Shown here: in pieces, positions 1-10,594 of the stretch | Layout: each line of letters starts with the position of its first letter | Position numbering within the stretch: position 1 is the first letter of the stretch | NCBI GenBank assembly: GCA_012931725.1 | Contig: CM022953.1 | Coordinates: 60,706,321-60,770,320, forward strand | Length of the DNA stretch: 64,000 nucleotides | Origin: Litsea cubeba | Taxonomy: Eukaryota; Streptophyta; Magnoliopsida; Laurales; Lauraceae | Reading direction: 5' to 3' | Notes under the pieces: model-generated | Seen by the model: only the letters and a program-made list of their open reading frames with translations | Told to the model about the DNA's origin: nothing | Database searches by the model: none | Position numbers and translations under genes: made by a program

Positions 1-113
1 ACCGCTATTTTCATCCTAACTCTCTGCCCAATAAAAAGAAGAAAAAATGTCCCCCTCCCCAATCGGATCCCTAAATCTCCAAAAGAGAAGATGATGGTGA
101 AACAAGAGCTGAC

Positions 114-342
114 CTGAACGCAGTTGAATAGTTTGGTGTCCTTGTTCTCGACGCCAAGGGACGAAGGGGAGCTTGCGAAGGTCGCCGACAGAGTGGAGGC
201 TAGAGATGGCGGTGCAGACCTCAGGGAAGCGGAGGGAAGGGTGGTCGACGAGGTGGTTGTGGATGTGGATGATGTTGTAGATCTCTTCGTCGGGGACGTT
301 GACGGATGAGGAGCGGTGGTGGGGGGGGGCGGCGTCCGCCAT
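114..342 (-). CDS. First exon of an unidentified gene (5' end only)
   Basis: The exon opens with ATG at 342-340 and reads 76 codons before a good splice donor (CAG|GTCAG, GT at 113-112). The gene would continue left, beyond base 1. The peptide starts MADAAPPHHRSSSVNVPDEE and is rich in His in the middle; I do not recognise the family. Composition is codon-like (GC-rich third positions), unlike the AT-rich DNA beside it. The stretch just upstream on the minus strand (about 355-490) is CT-rich, as plant 5' UTRs often are. The unspliced frame runs on to base 16, but the residues past the donor look like intron. Caution: a Mutator-like terminal repeat and minisatellite lie directly upstream (650-1670) in the same arrangement as the Pack-MULE at 43081-45574, so this may be a captured gene fragment. 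Confidence 0.45.
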
Positions 343-649
343 GGGATGGCGGCAGTTGGCACTTTCTCAAGCTCGTAGCATCAAAGAAATTCTTCTAAGA
401 AGAAGGAAAAAAAAGGAGATGAGATAGAGAAACTGCTACTGTCAGTATTGATGAAAGGAAGCAGAAAAAGAAAGAGAAAGAGTGATAGATTGTTTGCATG
501 CGCTGATGGGTTTGATTGAGTTTTGATGGCGGTTGGATCGATTGAGAAAAACTACCAGTCCGTTGTAGCAGCCACTGAAGTTTTTCGATCGTTGCCGAAC
601 ATAGTCAACTGTGCTACGCCATCGCCAGAGAAGGAATGCAGCAGGGCTG

Positions 650-1670
650 TTATATCATTTTTGACAAATCTATATGAGTTTTTATGAAATTTATCTGAGT
701 TTTTGTGAAATTTATCTAAGTTTTTGTCAAGTTTATTTGAGTTTTGCTCAAATTTATCTGAGCTCTAAAACAAATTTCTTTGAGTTCTGGACAAATCTAT
801 TTGAGTTTTTGGCTAATTTATCTGAGTTCTGTAACAAATTTATTTGAGTTCTAGACAAATCTATCTGAGTTTTTTGCATACTTATTTGAGTTTTTGAAAA
901 ATATAGCTAAGTTTTTGAAAAATTTATCTCCATTTGGCAAATTTTAACTAAGTTTTTGAACTAAACTCAGGCTGTTCTTTTGAAATTTATTTGCATTTTT
1001 TAAAATAAATTTATCTGAGTTTTGGCAAAAACACTTAAGTTTTTGAAAAGTTTTTCTGAAATTTGGAAAATTGGTTTATCTTAGTTTTCGCAAATGTATT
1101 TCCATTTTTTTAATTTATTTGTGTTTTTTAATTTTATTTACGTCTTTTGAAATTTATTTATAATTTTTAAAATTTATTTGGATCTTTTCAAATTTATTCA
1201 CGTCTTTTAAAATTGATTTTCATCTTTTGAAATTTATTTGCATCTTTTTAAATTCCTCCGCGTTCTTTTAAAAATTATTTGCGTTCTTTCGAATTTATTT
1301 GTATTTTTTTAGAATTTATTTGCATTTTTTAAATTTATTTTCGTCTTTCGAAATTTATTTACATTTCTTGAAATTTCTTTGGATCTTTTGAAATTTATTT
1401 ACATTTTTTGAAATTTATTTGGATCTTTTAAAATTTATTTACATTTTTTGAAATTTATTTGGAACTTTTGAAATTAATTTGGCCAATTAAATGGTAGTTG
1501 ACCATTATTGATGGCATATCCCACTAATCGTGGGATATGATTTTGAAGAAAGTATAAATTAGACATTTTAGGTCTTCAAATTTGAAAAAATGACCTATCA
1601 CACTATAAAAAAAGATTGTGGATCTAAGGCAATAAAGTGAAATGTTCGAGGGCCCGTCGCCGAATGCCCC
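650..1670 (-). mobile_element. Mutator-like (Pack-MULE-like) terminal region, copy 1
   Basis: Bases 1544-1670 on the minus strand match the left terminal repeat of the element at 43081 (both open with ggggcattcggcgac and share ccttagatccac and aaaatgtctaattta). The same order follows in both copies: terminal repeat, a short segment with gtgggatat, then a long AT-rich minisatellite. The other end is not seen and may lie left of the window or be lost. The assignment to Mutator-like elements rests on the better preserved copy at 43081-45574, which has two long inverted ends and a 9-bp target-like repeat. Confidence 0.6.
655..1485. repeat. AT-rich degenerate minisatellite, about 20-22 bp unit
   Basis: About 40 degenerate units of the type aaatttatctgagtttttg at the left grade into aaatttatttgcatctttt at the right. 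The period is about 20-22 bp and units differ by small substitutions and indels. A reverse-complement array of the same family occupies 43318-44357. There is no coding potential. Confidence 0.85.
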
Positions 1671-3239
1671 TATTATAAAAGTCAAACTAGCATAATAACT
1701 TAGCACGGGCTTACGGACTAATTTTGTAGCAATACGTGTAAAGATCAATAAAAAGAAGCTCAAATCACGTAAATCATCTTCAAATACTTATTAACAACGA
1801 TTTAGTATAGATAGAGCATAAAAGAATAGATTTATACCTCTTTTCTAAATTCAATAGCATAGAGTAGAAATAAAGTAAGAGAAAAGAAGGAAAAGAGAAT
1901 ATGTTAAGAAATGGTACAAGTGAATGGGGATGGAAATGACGTTGTTGAGAATAGTGAAAAGTGGGATAAAGACTTTAGTGGTTTTTTGTTGGTAGTGGGA
2001 GAAAAATGTGGGTAAGTTATAGAGTAGTTATAACTAATTTTAGAGGTTACAATCAAAATTAGCTTGAAAACCTTTTAGCTAAATATATTATAATGGAGCG
2101 ATTGTCCAATGTATTTTAGATGCATCTCTACTGGTTTCCTATGTAATTATGTATATTAAGAGTCCGGATTCCCTTTTTCCACGAAACAAGGAAATACTGT
2201 TTCATCCAATCCACAATCGCCAACTGTGTAAAAGCTCATGCCAGCTAATGCACCCTCTCAATTGTTTTCTTGGAATGAAAGGAGGTGATTAGAGGATAAA
2301 CATCCTATCAAATCTGATTCTTATAGTACCGAAATTTCCCAGCATTATAAATAACTGAACATGAATCTTTTTTTTTTTAGATCAGGTTTGGTGAATTGCT
2401 TAGAAATTATGGCAATCCAAGCATACTTTCCAGCTAACTGCAAAAATGCATTCACAATCATCCACTTAAAATACAACATCAAGAATCTCTTTCTAAAAGA
2501 AAGAAAAAGAAATCAAGAAAGAAAGAAGTAGCAAAAACTAAAAGCATAGTCCTCCGATTCGAATCTAAAAACTTCAACTTTCACATCATTCAAACTCTTC
2601 AAAAACTAGTCTCCACACAAACTCAACAATCTAGATCTCTCCTAAACCCATTAAAAAAAAAAAAAGACATCATCAGATCATGAAAACCATAACTACACAA
2701 ATAGTAAGAAAGAGAGAGGACAACTCATATAAAAAATGAAAAAAAGATAGATATTAGAGAAGGGGAGGAAAAACAAGAACCTACAACAGAACCCCATCCA
2801 CCACCATATTTCCCCGAATCCAACATGAGTCGCGTCTGAAATCCTCACCTCGTATCGTTTTCGGTAGTGGATTTGGACCAAATCTAATAAAAAAAAACTC
2901 AGACCACGTCGATTCATAATTCCTACCCCTAGAGATCTCCATGAACAACAAGCAAAACTCAATTTCAGCCCAAATCTCTCATCCATAGCTCCTCTGGCAT
3001 GGTTCCTAGCGAGAAAGCCAAAACAATCTAAAATCGAAGCCGTAGCCAACGAATCCTCGCTGAAAACTCAAAACAAACCTTTAACAATTGCAGCTTTGTC
3101 CAAATTCCACCACATATCGAGTTTGAAGCTCTCGAACTGTAACTTATCCGTCTCCGAAATCCTAAATCCGCCAATAGATTTCCTCGTGCAAGCAATTTCT
3201 TCAAATCTCGTTAAATCCTAGAGCATAAATCAAAAAAGT
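1671..3239. other. AT-rich intergenic DNA, no gene found
   Basis: No convincing reading frame with codon bias or known motif. Several A- or T-runs are present. The frame on the minus strand around 2693-3049 has no recognisable domain. The segment 2780-3230 is less AT-rich and could be an old exon or UTR, but I cannot support that. Confidence 0.5.
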
Positions 3240-3479
3240 CCTTTAAGTTTGGGAGTAAAGAGGATTACCAAATAACTTCTCATCAGTTTGGTAAAAGGGG
3301 GACATATAAAAGGTCGGATACCTTTTAACGGGGGAAAATATCATCCGCTACTGATACTCTAAAAAAATTTTTCAAATTTGTGATGGAGTATTATAGCCGC
3401 CCTTGGTAAGGCGCTTTAGTAGCGGAAAATCAAAATTGCTGCTATTTAAATGTCACTTAACCTCACTTTTCTTGTAGTG
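3240..3479 (-). mobile_element. CACTA (En/Spm-type) element terminus
   Basis: The minus strand from 3479 begins CACTACAAGAAAAGTGAGG, matching the terminal inverted repeat of plant CACTA transposons (CACTACAAGAAAA). Inside it lie subterminal repeats with the core gtagcgg / ccgctac (near 3353 and 3418), also usual for these elements. The opposite end was not found, so this is one terminus or a small non-autonomous remnant; the inner boundary is approximate. Confidence 0.6.
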
Positions 3480-3773
3480 TGCATTTATATAATGGATTTA
3501 TTTGTAATTAATTATGGGTTCGCCACATGAGATGTGGGGTCCAGATTCCAAGTTGGAGCCAGATTCTAAGAACTCCCTAGTGGTCCCCATATTAGCCCTA
3601 ATAAGAGAATGTTACTAATCCTATTGGAACTCTTAAGGAAAAGAGTAGGATACATACTAAGAATAGAAGTGAGACTTCTAATTCTGGACCAAGAGGAGGT
3701 GCTCCATAAATTATAAATAAGAGGTGAGGGTTAGAGATCTCTACACACAATCTCATAAGCTTCTTTCTCTCTT

Positions 3774-3829
<56 letters not shown>

Positions 3830-4641
3830 GGGTTTCCTTCTAGTGTACTCGGGTTTTTTCTATTTAGAGATCCCACCATTCTCTTTAAGAAGTTCTCTTC
3901 AACAAGGTTGTAACGTGGAATAACACAAAGGCAAAGGAGATCACATTTGCAAAAAGGGTTTTCGTAGAGATCAAGTTTTTCACTTCTCGATTTGATCGTA
4001 ACTAAGCTCCAAAGGTATAGATCTATTATTTATTTATTTTTTATAGATCTTGTTATATGCTTGTTTGTTTCTTGATCTATCATCTTGATGGATCTTTAAT
4101 CTTAATGGGATTGGGTTTTGGGCCTTATGGATATTTGATCCCTGATTTAAGTGGGTTAAAAGTTTTGAATACCTATCCATGAGGCCCACCTACTTCCAAC
4201 AATAATATAATATCAAGGTAAAAGGGTAAGACCATCAACACAAAAGGCCGAGAGTCGAACATACTCTGGTGACATTTTTAGAGCTTTTATCATTTACTTG
4301 TAGAAAACATGTTTTAGGGGAAGTAATCCATAAAAATCCCAACAACTTAATTTTATCAAAATTTATTTTATTTCCATGGTTGTTTTCCTATATCAAATTA
4401 TTTGCGGGAGAACATTTCCCCAAATTTTTGTTACATTCCAAATTTTTGTTACATTCACCTGAAAATATTCCTTCGTTTCCTCGTTTCATTCCCATTTCAT
4501 AGCAATCATAAATCACTCCCTACACACAAGACAAGTATTAAGATTTATTATGAAACATAGAAACCAAGGGACATTGTCATGGGATATGAAACTCCAATAA
4601 ACGACTCCTTACAGAAGAGGCCATTACAAAGAAGAAAATCC
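3480..4641. other. Non-coding segment, possible old LTR; TATA-like box and CT microsatellite
   Basis: No gene seen. A TATA-like sequence (attataaataag, about 3710-3721) is followed by a transcript-leader-like stretch and a pure CT run, an arrangement common in plant LTRs and in host promoters. No target duplication or partner LTR was found, so the identity is open. Confidence 0.3.
3781..3826. repeat. (TC)n microsatellite
   Basis: An uninterrupted TC dinucleotide run of about 23 units, preceded by an imperfect pyrimidine stretch from about 3762. Confidence 0.95.
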
Positions 4642-4751
4642 CTCTCATTTGTTTATGTCTATTCCAAACAGTTTGACTCTCTTCTTATGCATAACTCTCT
4701 CATTTGTTTATGTCTATTCCAAACAGTTTGACTCTCTTCTTATGCATAACT
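4642..4751. repeat. Exact 55-bp tandem duplication across the end of the RAV gene
   Basis: Bases 4642-4696 and 4697-4751 are identical. The right copy holds the last codons and TGA stop of the RAV gene; the left copy lies downstream of the stop in the transcript and repeats the codons for the final LFG-type motif. Confidence 0.9.
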
Positions 4752-5737
4752 GGTAATTCTTCCCCTTTTTCTTCATTAACCTTATTATCTTTCCAATCTA
4801 GCCCATGTCTAGACAACCCTCCCAAACCAAGCTGCAATTCTACTTCACCTCCAATACTGTCAATGCAATTCTTAACATTTACACCACTCCCATCAGATGC
4901 AACATCAATCATCCAAAATTCTTTCTTTACAGTAGAGACTTCCCTGTAGCGGCATTCATAAAACACGACAACATCCTTTGCCTTCAACTGTTTGTCCTTC
5001 ACGAAGCGATTCCACCCTCTTGTGAACACAAAGCTCTGGCTGCTTTTCCAGTAGCAATACCGGAACTTCCATGAGCGCATGCTGTTGTCAAAGAATTCCA
5101 ATTGCACCTCCTCCCCGCTTCCACCATCGCTGCTACTTTCTTCTCCGATCCCCCTAGCTTCATTAAGTGGTGGGAAGAATTTTGTTGCATGCTTTTTGGG
5201 GATCACAAGTCTGTTGAGCTTCCCAACATCGCTCGGGGTCAGCTCTTTCTGAAAAATCTGTTGACACAAGACGCCTTCTTGATTGACAAAGCCCCTATTT
5301 GGGTCTAGTAGGCCATCGAAGGCCGCCTTGGCTGACCGAGTTCTTAAGTAATCTGCAAATTTGGACTCATAAGATCCATCCTTGATCATGTTTAGTACTG
5401 CTTCTATTGAAAAGAGGTCTTGGAAACTAGGCTCCTGAATGGTGAGGTTAGTCCATGGGAAGTTGCGGTGCGAGTCACCACTGCGGAGCTTGATCGAAGC
5501 ACTGTCATAAGCCATCGCTGCTTCCTGTTCTGACTTGAAAGTCCCCAGCCAAATGCGCTGGTGGTTCGCATAAATCTGTGCCCCCCAGTGTCCATTTTGT
5601 TGCAGAACTACACCTTTGAATCTCACGGAGGAGGATGGATTCTGATGCCTCAAACGTTTGTTTGGCTGATATGGGTTCGTAATGCTGTTTGAATCAGAAC
5701 CTTCCCTTGTCATTACAGTGTTTGATGTAGTACTCAT
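4700..5737 (-). CDS. RAV/TEM-type AP2-B3 transcription factor
   Basis: Predicted 345-residue nuclear DNA-binding protein. I start at the first ATG (5737-5735); the longer open frame only adds a GTG-led stretch. A basic patch KRLRHQN (about 27-33) may be a nuclear localisation signal. The AP2 domain is at about 38-93 (RFKGVV, WGAQIY, IWLGTF, AAMAYD) and the B3 domain at about 159-279 (TPSDVGKLNRLVIPKKHA, SFVFTRGWNRFVK). The C-terminal part has an LxLxL EAR-like motif (301-305) and KLFGI (337-341), close to the R/K-LFGV repression motif of RAV proteins. In the family AP2 binds CAACA and B3 binds CACCTG, and members repress genes in flowering, growth and stress. It is intronless, as usual for RAV genes. 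Oddities: NGHW where NGRW is usual in the AP2 domain, and a duplicated 3' end. No stop or frameshift is seen; likely functional. Confidence 0.92.
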   Translation of the reverse strand: MSTTSNTVMTREGSDSNSITNPYQPNKRLRHQNPSSSVRFKGVVLQQNGHWGAQIYANHQRIWLGTFKSEQEAAMAYDSASIKLRSGDSHRNFPWTNLTIQEPSFQDLFSIEAVLNMIKDGSYESKFADYLRTRSAKAAFDGLLDPNRGFVNQEGVLCQQIFQKELTPSDVGKLNRLVIPKKHATKFFPPLNEARGIGEESSSDGGSGEEVQLEFFDNSMRSWKFRYCYWKSSQSFVFTRGWNRFVKDKQLKAKDVVVFYECRYREVSTVKKEFWMIDVASDGSGVNVKNCIDSIGGEVELQLGLGGLSRHGLDWKDNKVNEEKGEELPVMHKKRVKLFGIDINK

Positions 5738-7030
5738 TATCTCTCTCACTGTAGTCCTGAGAATGTTTTGAATGATTACAAAAGTAAGAATTAGTACATT
5801 AATAAGAAGAAAACATTAATATTGTCCAAAAGATGCAAAACTAACATATTTCTATCCTGATTTAGATTCAATTACACCATTTGAATATATTTTATTAGAG
5901 TTGATCGGTTCAATAACTACAATAAACCCATGACCGGCGAAACTCAAATCTTCATGCAGAAACAAAGTAGCCCACAGACAAACTGTAGATTACTCTCATA
6001 AACCAATATTACGAAGAAAGAATTTATATCTAATTAGCTTGTATCTTTATTAGAATAGGTCATTTTAAGCGGACGCCAAGACCCAAGTTGATGTGATAAA
6101 GCTAACATGATGCAGCAGAAGGACTTACATTGGCGCCCACTTTCGTTGAAGATATTTGAAGAAAAGTGATGGTGGGTCCTGGAGGATCGAAGACAAAATG
6201 AAACAATCTGCAAATTGGATAACATGATGGTTGTGGGGAACGGAGACATTTAAACATTGTTGAGTTGCATTGAAAGGGAAGATTTCAATTTCAAATGAAT
6301 GTAGTTTTTAGAAAAGAAGCTAAATTAATCATACCAGATTAGAGAGCAGCCTAACAATAGGAAACAGCATTTGAGCAGAAAAACTAAAAGTTACCATCTT
6401 ATTTCATTTTCTGTTTTTTCCCAGTTCAACTCCATGCCATTCCCTATCTGTCTTTCATCATGTTGCTTTTGTTCTGATGTGGGGTCTTCCCAAATTACAG
6501 CCCCGCTATATTTTCTTTTAAGAAAAAAAAAAGCTGTTTTTTAAATCCTTTTGATGAGGATGAGTGTGTTCTGGCTCCTTCTGTCCAACAACGCATTATC
6601 TTACATTTCTTGAACATTTGTTGAATTACATGCACAATCTAAGATTAGGATTACCCAGATAACTATATATACAGCCCGCCATCCATGATCTGGGCCACAG
6701 CAATGTTGGGTTGGTTCTATATAGGTCATTAAATCAGTTGGTCTATATATGATTTTGTATAAGAAAGCATACGACATGTTTTTTAAGATTTTACTATATT
6801 AATATCTACAAGATTAGAATATAATCTATGCACCATGGCTAATGTTTTATACAATATTCTTCTTTCTTGTGAAAACCTTCATATTAAGTTAGGGCCTTTT
6901 TGGATTTACAAAAACAAAACAGAAAAAGCAAGAATTTCTCATTTTCTTACCTCTATTTGGAGGTATTTGGATATCTTAAAAGGAAAAAAAAGAAAAATCT
7001 TTGCTTTTTTATTAAAAATTGGGATATTTT
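5738..7030. other. RAV upstream region and intergenic DNA
   Basis: AT-rich, no gene with coding signal. The short frame on the minus strand around 6034-6249 has no recognisable motif. The RAV promoter and 5' UTR must lie in the first part, but I can point to no specific regulatory site with confidence. Confidence 0.4.
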
Positions 7031-7121
7031 TTAACCAACAAGTGGTAACTCGGTTGGCCAAGGACTCTACGCTTCAGAAAGCGGAGAGGTCTTGTACATA
7101 TGCCCCTAGGGATTTGTTACA

Positions 7122-7243
7122 ACCCCGATCGTGAACCCGGGGATTAAGCGTGACCAATTAGGGCCAAATAAAATTTTCCAACATTTATAAACAACGCTTG
7201 GCCCCAATCAGTCACGCTTAATCCCTGGGTTCACGATCGAGGG
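7122..7243. repeat. Inverted repeat (about 43-bp arms) at a degraded LTR end
   Basis: The left arm (about 7122-7165) and right arm (about 7199-7243) share the core gatcgtgaaccc / gggttcacgatc and pair with about five mismatches, separated by an AT-rich loop of about 33 bp. It lies just before the LTR end and primer-binding site at 7252. Confidence 0.8.
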
Positions 7244-7251
7244 CGTGATAG

Positions 7252-7264
7252 TTGGTATCAGAAC
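7252..7264 (+). promoter_or_regulatory. Primer-binding site of a decayed Tekay-type element
   Basis: ttggtatcagaac resembles the initiator-Met tRNA primer-binding site ttggtatcagagc and follows gggcgtgata, a decayed LTR end (expected TGACA) of the kind found in Tekay/Del chromoviruses. The Tekay pol remnants lie downstream in the same orientation. Confidence 0.6.
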
Positions 7265-7698
7265 GGGCACATTTTTAGAAATATAATCTACTAGAAACAA
7301 GAGGACACGTGTGAGAAATTCGATTCGGTAGTTGGCATCTATACTATGTATGTATGGATCCTATAGTATTGTTTGTTAGTACAGTAGGTGTTTAGTAATT
7401 TCTCTTATAGAAAATAATTTGGAGACCAAATTCTTTATTAGTGGGGAGAGAATTTAATGTCTCATTACCCACTATTTGTGGTTTCAGTACCACAGCTGTG
7501 CCAAAATAGGAGTTTCTTAGCTTTAGTTAGTTTTTTTTTTTTGCGAGGTTTGTTCGAGGAGTTGCAACCATCTTGAGACGTTTCCAGTTCGCTGAAGAGG
7601 GTTTTGTAGCAGATCTCTTTGAAGTTTAGAGTTGCTCTCTGAAAGTTTAGGGTTCGAGATCTCTAGATTGGTCCACTCAAGAAATCAACCCACTAGTG

Positions 7699-8395
7699 TG
7701 CAAAAACAATAAACTACGCAGCGGAAATAAAATCACAAGCACACACCACAAGGACACCAAATTTAAGATGGAAAACCCAAACCGGGTAAAAAAACCACCG
7801 ATCCGTACTGGATCTAATCAAACACTATGAATCTCGCAATTACAAGAAACTCAGATTTCTTCCCTAGATATCCCCTATCTAAATACTGAAGTTACCTTGT
7901 GTCGCATCACGCTTCAACGACATCACACCGTTGATTGTAATAGATCCAACGCTTGACTCCTCAAATCTTCTACGCAAGAAGATGATCTTCTACAAGGGAT
8001 GCAGAAGAAACTTGCTCTCTAGAGTACTTGGCAGCACAACTCTTCAAAAATCTCTAGAGAAGATTTCTCTCAATTAGATCACAAATTCAGAACTTGAGAG
8101 ATGATTTGTGTCTCTTTGGGTTGTGAGAAACACCCAATATATAGCCCAAAATTCGTGCTTAAGACTCCTTGTAATTATCCACTTAGAAAAGAAGTCTTTT
8201 ATCAAACTTTATCACAAAGTCCGGATCAGATAGGGCTCCCTGCGCTACCCTCGCTATAGCGAGGTTGAGTCTCGCTATAGCGAGACCATGTTCTGCCTCC
8301 TCACGATTTTTGCCTTGCTGCCTGTCAACTGTTTTCTTTTTTATAAGCCTGCAGCCTTTGTTGACTTTCAGCAACCTCTCATCAATATTCTAACA
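7699..8395 (-). mobile_element. Sirevirus-like LTR fragment or solo LTR
   Basis: The layout matches the two complete Sirevirus LTRs farther right: a 'ggaaacccaaaccgggtaaaaa'-type R/U5 segment, then reading right a TATA-like box (atatatagccc, about 8138-8148), the same attcgtgcttaagact signature, and a pair of GC-rich palindromes at 8250-8285. It ends tctaaca at 8395, like the LTR at 22564. It interrupts the Tekay remnant. No target duplication could be fixed, so boundaries are approximate. Confidence 0.5.
8250..8286 (-). promoter_or_regulatory. Paired palindromes tcgctatagcga in the U3 of the LTR fragment
   Basis: Two self-complementary copies, at about 8251-8262 and 8271-8284, lie about 110 bp upstream (minus strand) of the TATA-like box. 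The position equals that of the CTCGAG-centred and GGTCGACC-type repeats in the other two Sirevirus LTRs of the window. Confidence 0.6.
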
Positions 8396-8564
8396 CTCTC
8401 CATGTTCAATTGATCCATGTCAGTGTCAAAGATTCAAAGTTTCTTAGATTTGTAGGCTTCAGCAGATGATTTGTGCAGGGTTTTCTTCGATTGTAGATTC
8501 GTTGGCAGAGTTGATCAGGTAATAAGTTGTGCTTCTGTGTGGACAGAGGAAGCCTATGTACTAG

Positions 8565-9215
8565 AGTTATTTCAGCTTTGAGATCAGACAGGTTGATTCG
8601 AAGTGGGTGTGAAGGTTATGATATACCTATGATATGTGAATTCCCGGATGTCTTTCCGGAGGAGATACTGGATTTTTCGTCAGTTAGAAAGATTGACTTC
8701 ATTACCGAGCTTGTGTCAGGGACGACACTGATATCCAAGACCTGTACCGCAAGGCTACGACAGAGTTGAGGAAGTTGGAAGCGTAGTTGCAGGATATGTT
8801 AGATAGAGGTTTTGTGATACCAAGTGTGTCGCCATGGGGTGCACCGATTCTTTTGTGAAAAAGAAGGATAGGCAGTGATCAGTTGGGAAAGCCGAAGAGG
8901 GTGTAAGAAATCAGAAGTTTCTTAGAATGGGCACGATATTATAGATAGTTTGTGAAGGGATTTTCTACAAATGCAGCTCAGTTAACCAAGTTGACAATGA
9001 AGGATGTTCCGTTGGTATGGTCAGAGCAGCGTGAGACCAGTTTCGAGCAGCCAAAGTAGAGGTTGACTATGGACTTTGCTGATCAGAGAGACATTTTTGT
9101 CAATTTTGCTGGTGTTTTTAGGATTTTATCGAGATTGGTGCTGATGCAGAATGGGAAAAATAATAACCTACGGGTCCAAACAGCTGAAAGAGCACACAAA
9201 CAGGAGAGAGAAAAG
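8565..9215 (+). pseudogene. Tekay-type gypsy pol remnants (protease end, RT start, RNase H start)
   Basis: The first part reads in frame from ISALRSDRLIRSGCEGY to ICEFPDVFPEE, the usual link between protease and reverse transcriptase in Tekay chromoviruses, then decays near 8866. The rest of RT is deleted. A second part (about 8920-9215) resembles the end of the RT connection and start of RNase H (YYR, FVKGFST, AQLTKLTMKDVP, VWSEQRE, LMQNGK) with several stops and frameshifts. No catalytic RT motif survives. It shares orientation with the primer-binding site at 7252. Confidence 0.65.
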
Positions 9216-10309
9216 CTCCACATGGCCCATTTTTTATGAGCCCATCTCAACTAAATTGAAGGGGGGTCTTGGCCGACACTTTCGGTTTGAGTCCTGAGTG
9301 ATTTGGAATGGTATGGCCCACCAAATCATGCTCCAAAGAGAAAGCATATGCTGCCTTTCTCTCCCCTGTTTTCCTTCAAATGGGTTCTTTCGAATTGCAA
9401 AACGCCCCCTGATATGTTCTGAGATGTTTAAATTTAAACAGCCCAGATTGACATTCCCTGGGTTGTTAATTTTCTCAAATATCTCACCTGGGTCCAGACC
9501 CCATGTGCTCGATTGTATGCCTCTATGAACACCAAGCCCTTCTCATTTACTTGATTTTCAATCTGAATTGGGCCATCTGCATCAAAAGTCTAATCTCATC
9601 TAAATTAAATTTACTTTTGAATAATAAAAAGAAAAAATATAAGTTGTTGTTTATACGATTTTTACTAAATTATTAAGCCCAATTAGTGAGTTATCAGAAA
9701 GAAAAAAAAACTAAGACCTTTGTTGATACACAAAATCTGACAAGGAAAAGGAGACAGGAAAAAAATCTTAGAAAAGCACGGAAAATGGATTTTGCGAAAA
9801 ACTAAAGATTTTATGAAAAATAAAGAATCAAGGAAAATGACTTCATCAAGCCAAAAGATTATTAAAAAAAAAGGTCTAGAATCAGATATTGGAAGACCGA
9901 GACAGGCAGAAAAATAACGAAGTTTAATGCGAGTATACTGGGTAAAAAATTTCAGAATTTACAAAAAAGTTCAAAAAATGCTAAGTTAATTGGGAATGGG
10001 CATGCACCCCCTGCACCCCAAAAATACAAAAAATAAATAAAGAAAGAAAGAAAAGAAAAAAATTGGCACTATGGAGGCACAGTACAATCCCCTCTCCCCA
10101 AGTAAAAAGATGACCAACAACTTTTTAGGGGTCCCATCTCCCTCAATACAAATCGGGTAAGCGTAATCTTAGAGCCTGCAAAGATCTACTTGGAAAGCCC
10201 TTTCCAAAAGCATATTAAAGGCGACAGTCCCGATTAAAACATCATGCCAAATCAATTTTTTTTTGCATAAATACGAAAAGGAGGCGAAATGGGACCGGAA
10301 ACTCTGCAT
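9216..10309. other. Non-coding, A-rich segment left of the Tat element
   Basis: No gene seen. Purine-rich stretches dominate 9600-10050. A short motif near 10175-10225 (cttggaaagccctttccaa) resembles one right of the Tat element (cttgaaaagagctttccaa, about 21072-21090), which suggests the two flanks belong to one older repeat. Confidence 0.35.
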
Positions 10310-10442
10310 GCACCGATGGGGAGCCCGGGCTGTGGCCCGGCTCCCCATGGGAGCTGTTGGATCCCAGGTGGATCCCAGGCGCACCTGGGATCCAATGGCT
10401 CCCATGGGGAGCCGGGCCACAGCCCGGGCTCCCCATCGGTGC
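10310..10442. repeat. Near-perfect 60-bp inverted repeat, GC-rich, 13-bp loop
   Basis: Arms 10310-10369 and 10383-10442 pair over 60 bp with two mismatches. Both carry ggggagcccgggc and ggatcccagg. The surrounding DNA is AT-rich, so the hairpin stands out in composition as well as symmetry. Confidence 0.9.
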
Positions 10443-10594
10443 TTGTAGCACAGCTCAAATGGGACTCAAACAAGGGGATGCCCCTCATTACCCAAGACAG
10501 CCACAAGGAGGAGAATAAGTCTCCACACCAAAGATTGAACAGGGCCCCTGTCCCCACCTAAAAAGAAGAAGAGGAGATTTTCCCGGGAACATAG

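Noticed and set aside
2693..3049. 118-residue frame on the minus strand
   Set aside because: No motif, tail is a run of Phe/Leu from T-rich DNA, and no transcript signals.
7035..7115. tRNA-like stretch (taactcggttgg, gcggagaggtc) as a SINE
   Set aside because: An A-box-like word is present but no acceptable B box follows, and it lies in a decayed Tekay LTR.
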